Shown: positions 26,092 through 36,468, numbered from the stretch's first letter. The stretch is 46,808 bases of DNA from Zelonia costaricensis (GCA_030849075.1 JASAOO010003359.1:1-46808); one strand, 5' to 3'. Program-made: numbers and translations. Notes: a model not told the origin generated them from the sequence alone.

Positions 26092-27092
26092 CTTGTCAGA
26101 GTCGCAACTGTGTGTCTCACAAGTCGAGCGTGGATAGCTCTCGATGGGAGCCGCGGCCGACGTGTGGGGGTGCGTGGTATGTGGCAGGGGTAAGTCCCCC
26201 CCGAGAGCACGGCACCCACTTTTTTTCCTTTCTTGTCTGCCTTCTGCGCGCCTGAGGCTGCAGGAGGTGCACGGCGGAGTGACGCGCATGATGGGCAGTG
26301 AAGGCACGAGCAGAGTGAGCAGTGGCACAGGAGAAGTCAAGGGAGTGAAGCGCTGACGCGAGGAAGGCAACATGGCGTGCGACACCCTCACTGAACACCT
26401 TCGTTGGCTTCGTAAAAAAAAAAAGGAAGGGAGTCCTGGGTGGCACCAAGTGCACCTTTCGTGCCCTCTGGAGAGAGAGAAGCGTGTCGAGTAGATGCTG
26501 TCCACTGCGCCACTCACGCACCGTGTTGAAGGGGATAAGGGAGCGAACGTCATCACTCGGCTCATCGCGCTGCGTCCTCACCATAAACTGAGCCTTCGCC
26601 CGTCTCTTAGCACCATCACAGAGCGCTGTTACCCGAGCCCACCATCTGCGACGCTGCCACAGTTGCCACCAGCCGCAGACCTCAGTATGTGTGTGTGTTT
26701 GAGTGTGTGTTGCTCGATTTCCCCTTTGCTTTCTTTTCGTTTGAGGGCGTGTGCCTCATGAACGCAGGTGCGCTGACGCCGTGCTTTCTGAACAGATGGA
26801 GGAGGAGGGGGGCGTAAAGGCGAGAGGGATGGGGGAGGGGGGCTGAACTGCGCGCGCGTGCAAACGTGCGTGTGCGTGCGTGTGCGCGCCGCGGAGTAGA
26901 CAACTACATGGGTCCCAGTGCACGCCTCCGCGCCCCCGCTTCGACGCGAAATGCAGGACCGCGATGTCCATGCAATAGCGCTGTGAGGGCAGAGGGTACA
27001 GCCGCTGAAGACGAGGTGACAGCGGAGGGAGAGGAAACAGAAGTCGCAACGTAGACCCCTCGCACTGCAGATGCGCCGTCTCTTCAGGTAGA

Positions 27093-27102
27093 GGGGGGGG
27101 GG
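27093..27102. repeat. 10-G homopolymer next to a stop codon
   Basis: Ten G on the plus strand, C10 on the sense strand, about 24 nt past the stop codon of the HOOK-like gene. Confidence 0.9.
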
Positions 27103-27125
27103 CGTAGTCCTCGTACGCACGGGTA

Positions 27126-29387
27126 TCACTTTTCAACTCGCATCATATGCAACTTGGCGCCCAGCAGGACGGTCTCCTGCAGGCTCTGCTCCACGTCACG
27201 GCGCTGCTTCGTCAGCACCGAGGAGGGATTCTGGCGCATGACGTCGAAGTGCTCCTCCGCCTGCCGCCGCCGCGCCACCTCAGCCTCCATGGCGTCCTTG
27301 TGCAGCAGCGTATCGTGCTGCTGAAGCAGCAGGATGCGGTAGTTGTACTGCAGCAGCAGCGAGGACAGAATCACGTGCTCGCGGCGGGCCGCATCGCGGG
27401 ACTTGCCGGTCACGCCGAGGCCGGACGCGTTCGCCGTCGCCCGGAGGTGACGCGGCGAGTCGGCGCCAGCGCTTACCGAGCTCACGTCCACTTCGCTGCC
27501 GTCGACGGCCACGCTCGCCAGGCTGGCGTCCGCGTTGGGCCCTGCCGCAGCCGAGGTGCCGCTCGGTGCCGTGGCCGCCCCCGCTTGCGCCGTTGTGGAC
27601 GCGACGCTTGCGGTGGAGGCAGCCACGAAGCTCGCACCCGTCACACCGCTCGCGCTCATGACGGCCGCGGCGTTGGCCGCAGCGGCGCTGGCCGTGAGTT
27701 GCTGCTGCAGCGTCCCCACCCGCTCCAGCGCGGTGGTCAGCTGCTGGCGCAGCTCCTCGCGCTCCCGCTCAACCTGCCGCAGCTGCGCGCGCCACATGTC
27801 GTTCGTCGTCCCGGCGTCCACCACCGGGGCGATCATGGTGGCCACCTGGCGCTGCAAGATTCCCACCTGCCGCTGCAGGCTGTCCCGCTGCTGCCGAGCC
27901 TCGTCAAGTTCGTTCTCGAGTGCCAGCACGCGGTCCACCGACCCGTTCGAGGCGAACGAGCTGGCCATGTGCCCCACCTCATCGGTGTCCACGCCGCGCA
28001 GGCGGTCCTGCTCCAGCGTCAAGAGCATCACACGCGACTGCAGCTCCTCGACCTGCGTCTCCAGGTCCACGCGCGCCTTCATCTGCGCGGCGAGCTTGTC
28101 CTCCGTGACGGACAGCTTCTGCAGCGCCTCGCGCCGCTCCTCCGACTTGATCATGATGCCCTCCTCCGCCGACTTGAGCCGGCGCCGCAGCGCCTGCAGC
28201 GCCATCTCGTGCGCCGCCGCCGCCTCCTTCAGCGCGGCCACCTGCGTCGACTGCTGCTCGATGCGGGCCGTCAGCGCGGCGATGGTCTCATCCTTCTGCG
28301 CACACCGGCGCTGCCACACGGCGAGCATGTCGCCCGCGCCCTCGCCGTCGGTGCCGTCCGCCGCGGAGCCCGCCGCTGTTGCCGCCATCGCAGGCGAGAC
28401 GCGCGCCTGGTCGCCGAGCAGCAGGCGGTACTTGCTCTCCGCCGTCTCCTGGTCCTCCTTGCTGAGCCGGTATGCGTCCTGCAGGGCGGTGAGCTGCGCC
28501 TTGACGTCCGTCAGCTCCTGTCGCAGCTGGTACGTCGCGTTGCGGTAGTAGCCCTCGTCCTCCTCCCCTGCGCTCGTGCCGGCGCGATGCCCCATGGCGG
28601 GCGAGCTGGGGTAGCCACCCGCAGCGCGGCTCGCCATTGGAGAAGCCGCCACCGAGGCGCCACCAAACTGCGGCGTCGCGGGCGGGCGCTGCTGCGCGGC
28701 GGACGGCGTCGGGCTCGCGGCGTCCGCCCCGGCACCCCCACTCTGCCGCCGCGGCCTGATGGCGTACGTGCGCATGATGTCCTTGACCCAGTCCGACAGC
28801 CACACCTGCTCCTGCCGCGGCAGCGCCTTCACCTCGCTCAGCACCGCCGGCACCCCACTGAGCACGACGACGGCGACGACGATGCCGGCGAGCTGCGTGA
28901 GCTGCTGCTGCTGCGCCACACCGGCCGGCGTGGCGGCTGTGGCGGCGGCTGCGATGCCGTCGTCGCTGGCTGGCCCAGCGAGCACGGCGGGGTCGAGGCC
29001 GTGGGTGATGGGCAGTGGCGACGTCGAGGACATCGCGTCGCGGGCGTAGGCGGCGATGTAGTGCAGCAGCAGCCGCATGTTGCCCTGCCGCTGCGCACCG
29101 CTCGTCTCCGGCATCGAGCCGGTCAGGGAGCTTGTGGCCGCCGCCACCGCTGCATCGTCTCCTGGCGAGGGAGTGGCAGTGGTGGAGGTGGCGGAAGAGG
29201 ACGCGGCGGCGGTGGAGGCCGTGCACGGGAACGCGGTGGGGGCGACGATGCGCAGCGCGGCGAAGAAGGTGACGCCGTCGCTGAGCTGCGCGAAGTGCGC
29301 CGGGTTGTAACCGGGTGCGTCCGGTGAGGTGAGTGGGAGAAGCCGTCGCAGAAGCGCCAGCACGGCGGCCTGACGCTCCTGGCTCAT
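27126..29387 (-). CDS. HOOK-like coiled-coil protein (putative dynein adaptor or basal-body protein)
   Basis: 753 residues; the ATG is the first in the frame and lies 15 nt from a good acceptor. Residues 1-210 resemble the calponin-homology-like N-terminal domain of HOOK proteins. They open with a helix (VLALLRRLLPL) and LSDGVTFFAAL. Next is GNMRLLLHYIA, in the place of the HOOK segment that starts with Asn-Met/Trp-Arg. A hydrophobic helix with QLAGIVVAVVVLSGV precedes EVKALPRQEQVWLSDWVKDIM. A Ser/Ala/Thr insert splits the domain at about 55-95. Heptad-rich coiled coils occupy about 278-565 and 667-753, separated by an Ala/Ser/Thr-rich linker. HOOK proteins link cargo to dynein or kinesin along microtubules. 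The coiled coil is certain; the HOOK relation is a moderate-confidence reading of motif order and hydrophobic pattern. Confidence 0.87.
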   Translation of the reverse strand: MSQERQAAVLALLRRLLPLTSPDAPGYNPAHFAQLSDGVTFFAALRIVAPTAFPCTASTAAASSSATSTTATPSPGDDAAVAAATSSLTGSMPETSGAQRQGNMRLLLHYIAAYARDAMSSTSPLPITHGLDPAVLAGPASDDGIAAAATAATPAGVAQQQQLTQLAGIVVAVVVLSGVPAVLSEVKALPRQEQVWLSDWVKDIMRTYAIRPRRQSGGAGADAASPTPSAAQQRPPATPQFGGASVAASPMASRAAGGYPSSPAMGHRAGTSAGEEDEGYYRNATYQLRQELTDVKAQLTALQDAYRLSKEDQETAESKYRLLLGDQARVSPAMAATAAGSAADGTDGEGAGDMLAVWQRRCAQKDETIAALTARIEQQSTQVAALKEAAAAHEMALQALRRRLKSAEEGIMIKSEERREALQKLSVTEDKLAAQMKARVDLETQVEELQSRVMLLTLEQDRLRGVDTDEVGHMASSFASNGSVDRVLALENELDEARQQRDSLQRQVGILQRQVATMIAPVVDAGTTNDMWRAQLRQVEREREELRQQLTTALERVGTLQQQLTASAAAANAAAVMSASGVTGASFVAASTASVASTTAQAGAATAPSGTSAAAGPNADASLASVAVDGSEVDVSSVSAGADSPRHLRATANASGLGVTGKSRDAARREHVILSSLLLQYNYRILLLQQHDTLLHKDAMEAEVARRRQAEEHFDVMRQNPSSVLTKQRRDVEQSLQETVLLGAKLHMMRVEK

Positions 29388-29402
29388 CGCGCTGCGCGAA
29401 GA

Positions 29403-29425
29403 CTAGAAGAGAGGGCGGGGACAGG
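29403..29425 (-). promoter_or_regulatory. predicted spliced-leader acceptor, HOOK-like gene
   Basis: The sense strand reads CCCTCTCTTCTAG, with AG at 29404-29403. The leader would be only about 15 nt. Confidence 0.65.
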
Positions 29426-29465
29426 GCGGGCGATGCAGCGCGTGAGTGGTAGGTGCCACGGGCTG

Positions 29466-29481
29466 GTGTGTGTGTGTGTGT
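29466..29481. repeat. (GT)8 run
   Basis: A short GT microsatellite upstream of the HOOK-like acceptor. Confidence 0.85.
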
Positions 29482-30293
29482 CTTGGAAGGAGCAGACGGT
29501 GTGGATAAGTCAACAGATGCGGCAACAGAAGCAAGCGGGGATGGGAAAGGGCGTCGTGGGAGTGACGCCACGCTGAGGTTGCCAGGATGCGGAGGTGTGC
29601 AGGAGGGGGAAGAGGACGGGCCCAGGGTGGGAGGTCCAGGTTCGGACGAGCAGCTCCGTGCGAGAGGAACACGAACACACACACACAGGTGAGAGTGATG
29701 GCGCGGGAGCGGGGAGGGGATGTACAGGAAGGAGGCGAGTAGAGGGAACGGCCGCTAGAGCCGGAGGTGTTCGAGTGAGGTGACTAATGGCGGGGGCGGG
29801 GATGAGACGGGGAAAGAGGAGGCGCACGTTGGTCCATGACAGGGGAAGAGAGAACGGGTGCAGTGTGCGTGTTTGTGGGTAAACAGGTGTAGCGGAAAGT
29901 GGCGTCGTGGGAGTTGTGAGTGGCGCTGCCACTGGGCAGCATGAGCGCGCCATAGATCCCTTCTGTTTTCCCTAGCCTTCGAGGAGACAAGGGTCACGGC
30001 GGTCCCGTCATGCAGGCGGCTGAGGAGCGGCGTTCCCAGTTCGACTTATGCGCCGTCCAAACCTCGGCTGTGTCCTTCTCTTCTCTTCTGTTTCCTCTTT
30101 GCGAACTCGTACAGTCGTCTACGCATCGGGCACCGCGGCGGTGCAAGGCCGCAGACGTACACACACACGCGTGAGTCTCTGAAGCGGTGCGCGTCTATGA
30201 AAGGTGACCCGGAGCTGTGCACTACGTGACAGCACAAGACACGGAGGAGCCGAAGCAAGAGAGCACGCAACGCCCGTCACGAGGGACCACCAC

Positions 30294-30309
30294 CACACAC
30301 ACACACACA
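30294..30309. repeat. CA run adjacent to a stop codon
   Basis: On the sense strand a GT repeat starts about 6 nt after the stop of the rotatin-like gene, so the 3' UTR opens with a GU tract. Confidence 0.85.
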
Positions 30310-30315
30310 TTCTAT

Positions 30316-33300
30316 TCACTCGGGAGACCAGCTGAGCAGGGAGTGCACCTCCTCCATGGGCAGCGATGGCACTGTGGCCAGCACACCGGCAATCGCGCTG
30401 CGGCCACGTTGGTTGTCGAACCACAGCGAGGCGAGCGCCGAGGCGGCCAGGTAGCGGCGCCGCGGTGCCTCCGCGTCTGTGGCCCGCTCCAGCGCCGCCA
30501 GGTCGCTGTCCTGCTCCACGTGCGCGTGGGGGAGCCCCGCATCGAGACTCACGCCGCCGTCCAGCAGGGACCCGTCATCCATCGCCGTGGCGGCCGGGGC
30601 CCGTTGGTTTGAGATGTCAACAAAGGCGCGGCGCGGAGGCGGCGGGTTACCGGCAGCCTTCCGTTTGGAGTCCACCGCGGCGTTGGCAGCCGACGGGTCG
30701 GGGAGCTGCGTTGATGCTGGCGCCGCTGCTGCTGACGTCGTCATCACCCTCGGACGCCCTCCAGCGCCGCGCCGCGCATACACGCACGCCTGCACTGCCC
30801 AGTCCACTTCGGCCTTGTTCGCCATGTCCACCACGTCCTCACGGAGCCGCACGTCTGCGCGGACCGCGCTCAAATCTCCGCGTGGCGGAGAGCTGATCAC
30901 CGCCACCGCACCTGCAGTGGTGCCAGCGTGCTTCGCCGTCGATGCAGACACCGGATGAGGGGTTGGGAGCGCGACGAGCTGGCCCACCGCTGTCAGGCCC
31001 ATGCACGCCGCCTTGAGGGTGAGGAGAAGCCGCGCGTCCTGGCAGAGCACCGCCTTGAGGCCCTCCGCGAAGCACGTGTTGCGCAGCGCCAGCAACGCCA
31101 GCGTCGCCGCCCCCCCACCCGACAGCGAGTGCAGCTCCATTGGCGTGCCCGCGTGTTCCAGCAAGACGCTGAACAGGTCCGCCTCCTGCACGAGCGATTT
31201 GGCCACCGACACGTGCGAGGAGAGCGCCGCCACGAGACGCAGCCAGTGCAGTGGCACGGCCAGCGCACGTCCGCCACGCCGCTGCACGCGGTCGCAATCG
31301 ACTACGACCCGGGCGAGGTAATCCAGCCCGCGGTGCCGCATGAAGGCCGCGAGGAAGGCGGTGCTCGACGTGGCGGCATCCTCCCCGCCCGCCGCCGCAG
31401 CGTTGCCGCCCACGTAGCACAGCCTCGCACACACGTCACACCCCACTGCACAGAGCACGTCACCCGCCTGCCCTGCCGACGGCGTGGATGACGCCGCCGC
31501 GGCTGCCTCTAATCGCGTAGGCGTGCGGGCCAGCCCCAGTGAGCTGCCGGCACCTACGGCGGTGGCGGGGGGCGACGGTCGAGGCGAGCCGCGCGAGCCG
31601 GTGCGGCGGCGGTGACGGTCCTGCGGCGTCGATGACGGGGAGCACGAGCGGCTTGTGAAGCCCTCTGCTATCGCCACTCCACCCGCCCAGCGAGTGGGCA
31701 TGCCCAGCGTGAGGGCAAGGAGTCGCCCAAAGAGGGTGCGCCCCAGCGGATCCCCCGCACTGGCGATCTCCGTGAGCAGGCAGCAGCGACCCTCTGCGCT
31801 GTCCGCCATCGCCCGCACCGCGACGGCGACGGCACCGCGGAGGCTCTCGATGCGCAGAGCGTCGCACAGCACGGCGCACAAGGCCTGCCGATGCTCCGGC
31901 GCCATGAGCGTCGCACCCGACTGCGAGGAGCTCGGCATCGCCGCAGCGGGTGCGGACCCTGTGCAGGCAACCAAGCTCGTCAGCAGCGAGACGAGCACTT
32001 CGAAGTGCTGCACCTCGCGCGCGGCGCGGCCGGCGTCGCGCTGGTGCGGCGATGGTGCGGACCGCGGGCTGTGTCGACACTCCCTCGACCGGTCCGCCGC
32101 GCTGCGCGGCACCTGCGCGTGCTCCTTCAGGTACGCCACAGTGTGCTGCAGTGCGGCGAGGTGGTCGGTCAGCCAGCCAGCAGTGTCCTGCGCCGCACAC
32201 ACAGCGGCGCTCCGCACGCGTCGCAGCAGCCGGCACTGCAGGCCACTCACGGCGGCTACGCGGCGCAGCGCGGCTGAGGCGGTGAAGAGCGCCGCCCCAC
32301 GCGCCTCCAGCAAAGGCAGCAGCTCGGACGGGCACACGTGCACTATAGCAGACACAAGTGATGCGGCGAGGCAGCGCGTGCGCTGTGACAGCCCCGGTGT
32401 GAGCTCGGCCATGACGACCAGGGCACCGGCGCACATCTCCTCCACGAGACCCGCGATGTTGCGTGGGGCGAGTGGTAGCCCTCCCCGCACTTGCGTCGGC
32501 GCACCAGGTCCACTGAGGGCGCTTGCGTCTGCGACGCCCGCGAGATCGCTGTACGCGCCCGTCAGCCAGCGAGCGCCAACGCGGCTGGCCCACTGTGCGG
32601 CGGCCTGGTAGCCGTGCAGCAGCGCCGGGGACGGAGACGACGGGGGCGTCAAGCCACTGTGCGCCCGCGCCGGGTCGCGTGCGGAGTGCGTCCCCAGCGC
32701 GGCGTGGAACCGCGTGCCCAGCAGCGCCACCACATTCGACGGCGTCGGCAGCGACACGGCCGCCGCGACGGCCTCGCAGACAATCGCTGGCGACACCCAC
32801 GTCACGACTGCGGCTGCGCCGTCTTTGCCACTGCGGGGGCCGTACGCGGCCTCCCCCAGCAGCGCATCGAGGGCCTCGAACACCGCACCCGTGAAGGCGT
32901 ACTGCAGCGCGATCTGCTCCGCCACCGTCGCGGCCCGGGACCACGCCTCACGCACCACCACGGCGAAGCTGGTGCCTCTCGTGTCTGCGCACGCGCGTTG
33001 GAATGCGGCGCTGATGCGGCCGAGGCGCCGGTTGTCTGCCGCGACGCTCTGCAGCAGCTGCACCCACAAGGCGGCGGATGCGGCAGCGGCGGGGCAAAGC
33101 GGCAGCACCACCGCGTCATCGTCTCGTACAGCAGCAGCGGCTGCCGCGTCGTCTGCCCTGGAGAGCGCCGATGCGGCAAGCTGTCGAGCACGCAGGTACG
33201 AGTGAAGGCGAATGGTGAGCTGCATGAGGGCGTGCATCGCGTAGGCGCTGCCCGTGCTGCTGCCGCGCCGCCCCAGCGCCAGCAGGGCCAGCAGCTTCCT

Positions 33301-36171
33301 CGACATGGGGCTGTCGTCGAAGTGGAAGTACTCGTTGACAAGCTCCGCTGCGGTAGGCAAGCGCCGGCGCGGCGGGTTCGCCCCCTCCGGCGGCATCGAC
33401 GACCTGCTCTGCGCCGACTCCGCCACCTCCATCAAGGTGATCAGCTTCGTCAGCCACTCCGCCGCAGCCGCGGCCTCCCACTGCGATGCGCGCGGGTCGT
33501 AGTCGACGATGCACGCGACCGCCGCGCTGGCCAGTGACGGCATGTGCCGCAGCACCACAAGCACCTCGTCCAGTCGGTGACTGACATACAGGAGGAGGCG
33601 GTACGGCACGGCCCGCACTGGCGGATGTACGCTATCCTGCGAGACGCGAGTGAGGCCTGGCAGCACGCGCACCACATCCTCGACAGCGAAGCCGGCAACA
33701 CCCATAGGCACCTCCCCGCGACTGCGCAGGTGGCCCGTCTGCGCGTGGTGCTGCAGACACGCATCCAGCGCGGCCAGAGCGCACTCACCCAGCGATGTGT
33801 ACCGGGCGCAGCGCAGGTTGCCCGGCACGTGGTGCACCGGCGACGCGGCCCCGCTCTCCTGCGCGGCGGCCACGTCGGGGTTGTGCACCGCCACGTCCAC
33901 CAGGAGCGGCAAGAGCGACTGCACCGCCAGCGCCACCTCCGCCTCCGCTGCCGCCGCCGCCGCCGCACTGCCCTGCGTTGTCGAGGTCGTCGTCGTGCGG
34001 CTCTTCTGTGGCGACGCCGGTGGGGGCGGCGCCTCGATCGTGTCCGCGAGGCCCACTCCGCCCCACCGCAGTCTCGCGCCCAACACGGCGGCCACCAGCC
34101 GGCAGCCGAGCACCGCCACTGTCGTCGCATCCGTGCGCACGCCGCGCAGGGCGGCGTCGAGGTAGACTTCATCAGAGAGGGCGCCGTCGATGCTGACGGG
34201 CGTGTCGAGCAGCGCGGAGCGGGAGCCCTGTGCGCGTCGCAGCGCCGCCTGGGCGATCTCGAGCACGCGCCCCTGCGACACCCACGTGCGCTGCGCCTCG
34301 GCCGCGGCGCCGGCGTGCATCTGCAGGAGAAAGGAGAGCAGGATGACGGCGATGGAGGGGCGCAGCAGCACGGCGGCCTCCTGCGCCTTGCGAGCCGCCG
34401 CGTACGGCAGCAGCGTCGACCCGCTCATCGTGGGCAGCGCCCCGTGCAGCGCGGCCGCAAGCGAGGGGTCTATCGAGAGCGCCGTGAGGTGGGGCGCGGC
34501 GGCGGCCCCGGACGTGGAGAGCAGCGTGGCGCTCGCGGTCCCGGCGATCGTCGTCGCAGTGGGGGGCGTGATGGCGGACACGTTGAGCGAGGTGCTGCTC
34601 GCCGCGTTGGCCGCCGGTGCCGGACGCTCCTCCTCGCCCTCCGTCAGCTCCGCCCGCAGCATGGGCAGCAGCGCCGTCGCGCCGAGGTGGAGCACCGCGC
34701 GGTGGGTGTCGGCCCGCACGGCGCTGACGGCGTGCAGGTGCCCGAGCCACAGCAGCAGCAGCGTAAAGAGAATGCGATCGCGCCGGGTCCTCGGCGCAGC
34801 GGTCAGGTAGCGCGCGAGACTGCGCTGGAGGACCTCTGGGGTGAGGGCCGCACCGACGGCGGCGGCGTCGGCTACGGTGAGGCACCAGATCCAGTCGAGG
34901 GCGTCGAAGAAGGCGCCGTGGGAGCGGCACGCGGCGAGGTGGCGCAGCGCCTCCTCTGCCATCGCCAGCGGCACCACACACGCGAGCCGCGGCGGCTCGG
35001 CGTCAACAACGGCGCTGACGTCGTGCGGCGGCGGCAGAAGTGGAGCGGCGCTGCCGTGAGCGGGATGGACGGCGGCAGGGGATGGAGAGCGGTGAAGCGC
35101 GTTTTCTTCTCGAGGAGCGGCGCGAGGTGCTGTGGTGCCAGTGGCGACGGCGGTGGTGGTGCAAGCGGGCTGTGTGCGCGCAGGCAGGCCGCCCTCCAAG
35201 TCGTCCAGCGCACCCGATGCGACGGCATCAGGCGACGGCGAAGAGGACACGGGGGAGGCGGAGGTGCGCTGTGGCGGCGCGGCGCCGGTGATGGTGACAT
35301 TCAGCTCCGAGTTGTCCGCGGTCGCCGCCTGCGCCGTGGTGCTGGTGTGTGTCGTTGACGGTGCGGGGGGCGCCGTGCGGCGGCCGTGACGCAGCTGGTA
35401 CTTGCGCAGGCGTCGTGCGGTGAGGTTGAAGAGGTGGATGGCGGCAAACCGGCGCGGCCCCTGCTGGACGGCAAGCAGCTCGGCGAGGGTGTCGGCGGTG
35501 TGCTGCAGCAGTGCGCCGTGCTCCTGCACCGCCTCGACCAGAGACCGCACGTGGCGCTGCAGCGGAACGGAGCGGCGGAGGCTGTGCACCGTCGCCTTGT
35601 CGAGACCAGGGAAGCTGCTCTCGACGTCTTCGCCGTTGCCGCCGCTGCCGCTGCTGCCGACGGCGTCTCGCCCAAGCGGCAGTGCAAGCAGCTGCTGCAG
35701 CAGGCCGGCGGCAATCCCGTACAGCTGCGGCGGCGTCATCTGCAGCACGTCCACCAGCACCTCTAGCATCGGCCCGGCACGGGCGAGCACGAGCAGGCTG
35801 TAGTACGAGTCCCCGTCTGCGTGAACGGCCACCATGAGATCGATGCACTGCGCGATGGACTCGGCGAGCACAAAGCTGAGCTCGTCGTTGAGGGCCACCG
35901 CGACCGATGGGGCGGCGTCGTCGTGCCGCGGCGGGGTGTCGCGGGGCCGCTCCGCCAGGACGCAGCCGCGCCACGTGTCGAGCAGGCGGACGAGGAGGTC
36001 GCCCTGCTGCAGCACGGCCGCGATGGAAACGCGCGAGATGAGAAGCCGCTTGAGCAGCTCCGCGCCCTCCATCACGACCAGCGCGTTGTGATGGGTCAGC
36101 TTCGCCGTGAGCTCTGCGAAGAAGGCCAGCCACTTCGCCTCACGAAAGGAGTCTGCGGACGGAAAGGGCAT
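30316..36171 (-). CDS. very large armadillo/HEAT-type solenoid protein, possibly rotatin-like
   Basis: 1951 residues from the first ATG (MPFPSADSFREAKW); a GTG start further upstream was rejected. The protein is almost all alpha-helical repeats broken by Ala/Ser/Thr/Pro-rich inserts. The first 190 residues form an armadillo-like block (helices with WLAFFAELTAKL, LLKRLLISRVSIAAVL and LVDVLQMTP). Near the C-terminus are helical units such as LRLVAALSSHVSVAKSLVQEA and LALLALRNTCFAEGLKAVL. The end, ASALASLWFDNQRGRSAI, resembles the last armadillo repeat of rotatin, where Leu-Trp-x(4)-Asn-Gln-Lys/Arg is conserved. Rotatin (Ana3 in flies) is a large centriole/basal-body protein; length and N- and C-terminal pattern fit. 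The solenoid is evident; the rotatin link is tentative, and other large HEAT proteins are possible. Confidence 0.88.
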   Translation of the reverse strand: MPFPSADSFREAKWLAFFAELTAKLTHHNALVVMEGAELLKRLLISRVSIAAVLQQGDLLVRLLDTWRGCVLAERPRDTPPRHDDAAPSVAVALNDELSFVLAESIAQCIDLMVAVHADGDSYYSLLVLARAGPMLEVLVDVLQMTPPQLYGIAAGLLQQLLALPLGRDAVGSSGSGGNGEDVESSFPGLDKATVHSLRRSVPLQRHVRSLVEAVQEHGALLQHTADTLAELLAVQQGPRRFAAIHLFNLTARRLRKYQLRHGRRTAPPAPSTTHTSTTAQAATADNSELNVTITGAAPPQRTSASPVSSSPSPDAVASGALDDLEGGLPARTQPACTTTAVATGTTAPRAAPREENALHRSPSPAAVHPAHGSAAPLLPPPHDVSAVVDAEPPRLACVVPLAMAEEALRHLAACRSHGAFFDALDWIWCLTVADAAAVGAALTPEVLQRSLARYLTAAPRTRRDRILFTLLLLWLGHLHAVSAVRADTHRAVLHLGATALLPMLRAELTEGEEERPAPAANAASSTSLNVSAITPPTATTIAGTASATLLSTSGAAAAPHLTALSIDPSLAAALHGALPTMSGSTLLPYAAARKAQEAAVLLRPSIAVILLSFLLQMHAGAAAEAQRTWVSQGRVLEIAQAALRRAQGSRSALLDTPVSIDGALSDEVYLDAALRGVRTDATTVAVLGCRLVAAVLGARLRWGGVGLADTIEAPPPPASPQKSRTTTTSTTQGSAAAAAAAEAEVALAVQSLLPLLVDVAVHNPDVAAAQESGAASPVHHVPGNLRCARYTSLGECALAALDACLQHHAQTGHLRSRGEVPMGVAGFAVEDVVRVLPGLTRVSQDSVHPPVRAVPYRLLLYVSHRLDEVLVVLRHMPSLASAAVACIVDYDPRASQWEAAAAAEWLTKLITLMEVAESAQSRSSMPPEGANPPRRRLPTAAELVNEYFHFDDSPMSRKLLALLALGRRGSSTGSAYAMHALMQLTIRLHSYLRARQLAASALSRADDAAAAAAVRDDDAVVLPLCPAAAASAALWVQLLQSVAADNRRLGRISAAFQRACADTRGTSFAVVVREAWSRAATVAEQIALQYAFTGAVFEALDALLGEAAYGPRSGKDGAAAVVTWVSPAIVCEAVAAAVSLPTPSNVVALLGTRFHAALGTHSARDPARAHSGLTPPSSPSPALLHGYQAAAQWASRVGARWLTGAYSDLAGVADASALSGPGAPTQVRGGLPLAPRNIAGLVEEMCAGALVVMAELTPGLSQRTRCLAASLVSAIVHVCPSELLPLLEARGAALFTASAALRRVAAVSGLQCRLLRRVRSAAVCAAQDTAGWLTDHLAALQHTVAYLKEHAQVPRSAADRSRECRHSPRSAPSPHQRDAGRAAREVQHFEVLVSLLTSLVACTGSAPAAAMPSSSQSGATLMAPEHRQALCAVLCDALRIESLRGAVAVAVRAMADSAEGRCCLLTEIASAGDPLGRTLFGRLLALTLGMPTRWAGGVAIAEGFTSRSCSPSSTPQDRHRRRTGSRGSPRPSPPATAVGAGSSLGLARTPTRLEAAAAASSTPSAGQAGDVLCAVGCDVCARLCYVGGNAAAAGGEDAATSSTAFLAAFMRHRGLDYLARVVVDCDRVQRRGGRALAVPLHWLRLVAALSSHVSVAKSLVQEADLFSVLLEHAGTPMELHSLSGGGAATLALLALRNTCFAEGLKAVLCQDARLLLTLKAACMGLTAVGQLVALPTPHPVSASTAKHAGTTAGAVAVISSPPRGDLSAVRADVRLREDVVDMANKAEVDWAVQACVYARRGAGGRPRVMTTSAAAAPASTQLPDPSAANAAVDSKRKAAGNPPPPRRAFVDISNQRAPAATAMDDGSLLDGGVSLDAGLPHAHVEQDSDLAALERATDAEAPRRRYLAASALASLWFDNQRGRSAIAGVLATVPSLPMEEVHSLLSWSPE

Positions 36172-36191
36172 CGCCACAAGAGCGTTCGATT

Positions 36192-36225
36192 CTGTGTGCG
36201 TGAGTGTAGGGGTGGAGGTGTTTTG
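36192..36225 (-). promoter_or_regulatory. weak predicted spliced-leader acceptor, rotatin-like gene
   Basis: A C/A-rich rather than T-rich sense-strand stretch ends in CACACAG, with AG at 36193-36192. The leader would be about 20 nt. An acceptor further upstream is possible. Confidence 0.4.
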
Positions 36226-36468
36226 CGGGGCTTGAGAAGTTAAGCGCTGACACACGCACAGGTGCACCCCCCGCTCGACCTTCGCTCCGACAGCGTGTCA
36301 CACAGATGCGACAAGGCAGAGTTCGGTTTGGATCTATGTAGCTTGTACGGCAACGGTGGGGTGTGTGCGTGCGCCCCTTCAAGTTCTTCTATGCGGCTGT
36401 GTGTCAGGTTCGTGAGAGTGTCTGGGTGCGTTGTGAGTGTGTTGGGTCTCTATAAGCGCGTGTTTATG

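Larger units (their letters stand above)
25996..27125. other. inter-gene spacer, VPS41 to HOOK-like gene
   Basis: About 1.13 kb with no credible gene. It contains the VPS41 acceptor at the left, a GT run (26072-26091), an 11-A run (26414-26424), GT-rich patches near 26687-26710 and 26857-26885, and a 10-G tract (27093-27102) that is C10 just downstream of the HOOK-like stop codon. Confidence 0.65.
29388..30315. other. inter-gene spacer, HOOK-like to rotatin-like gene
   Basis: About 0.93 kb with no credible gene. It holds the HOOK-like acceptor (29403-29404), a GT run (29466-29481), a CA stretch near 29673-29686 and a CA run (30294-30309) only 6 nt from the stop codon of the rotatin-like gene. 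Confidence 0.65.
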
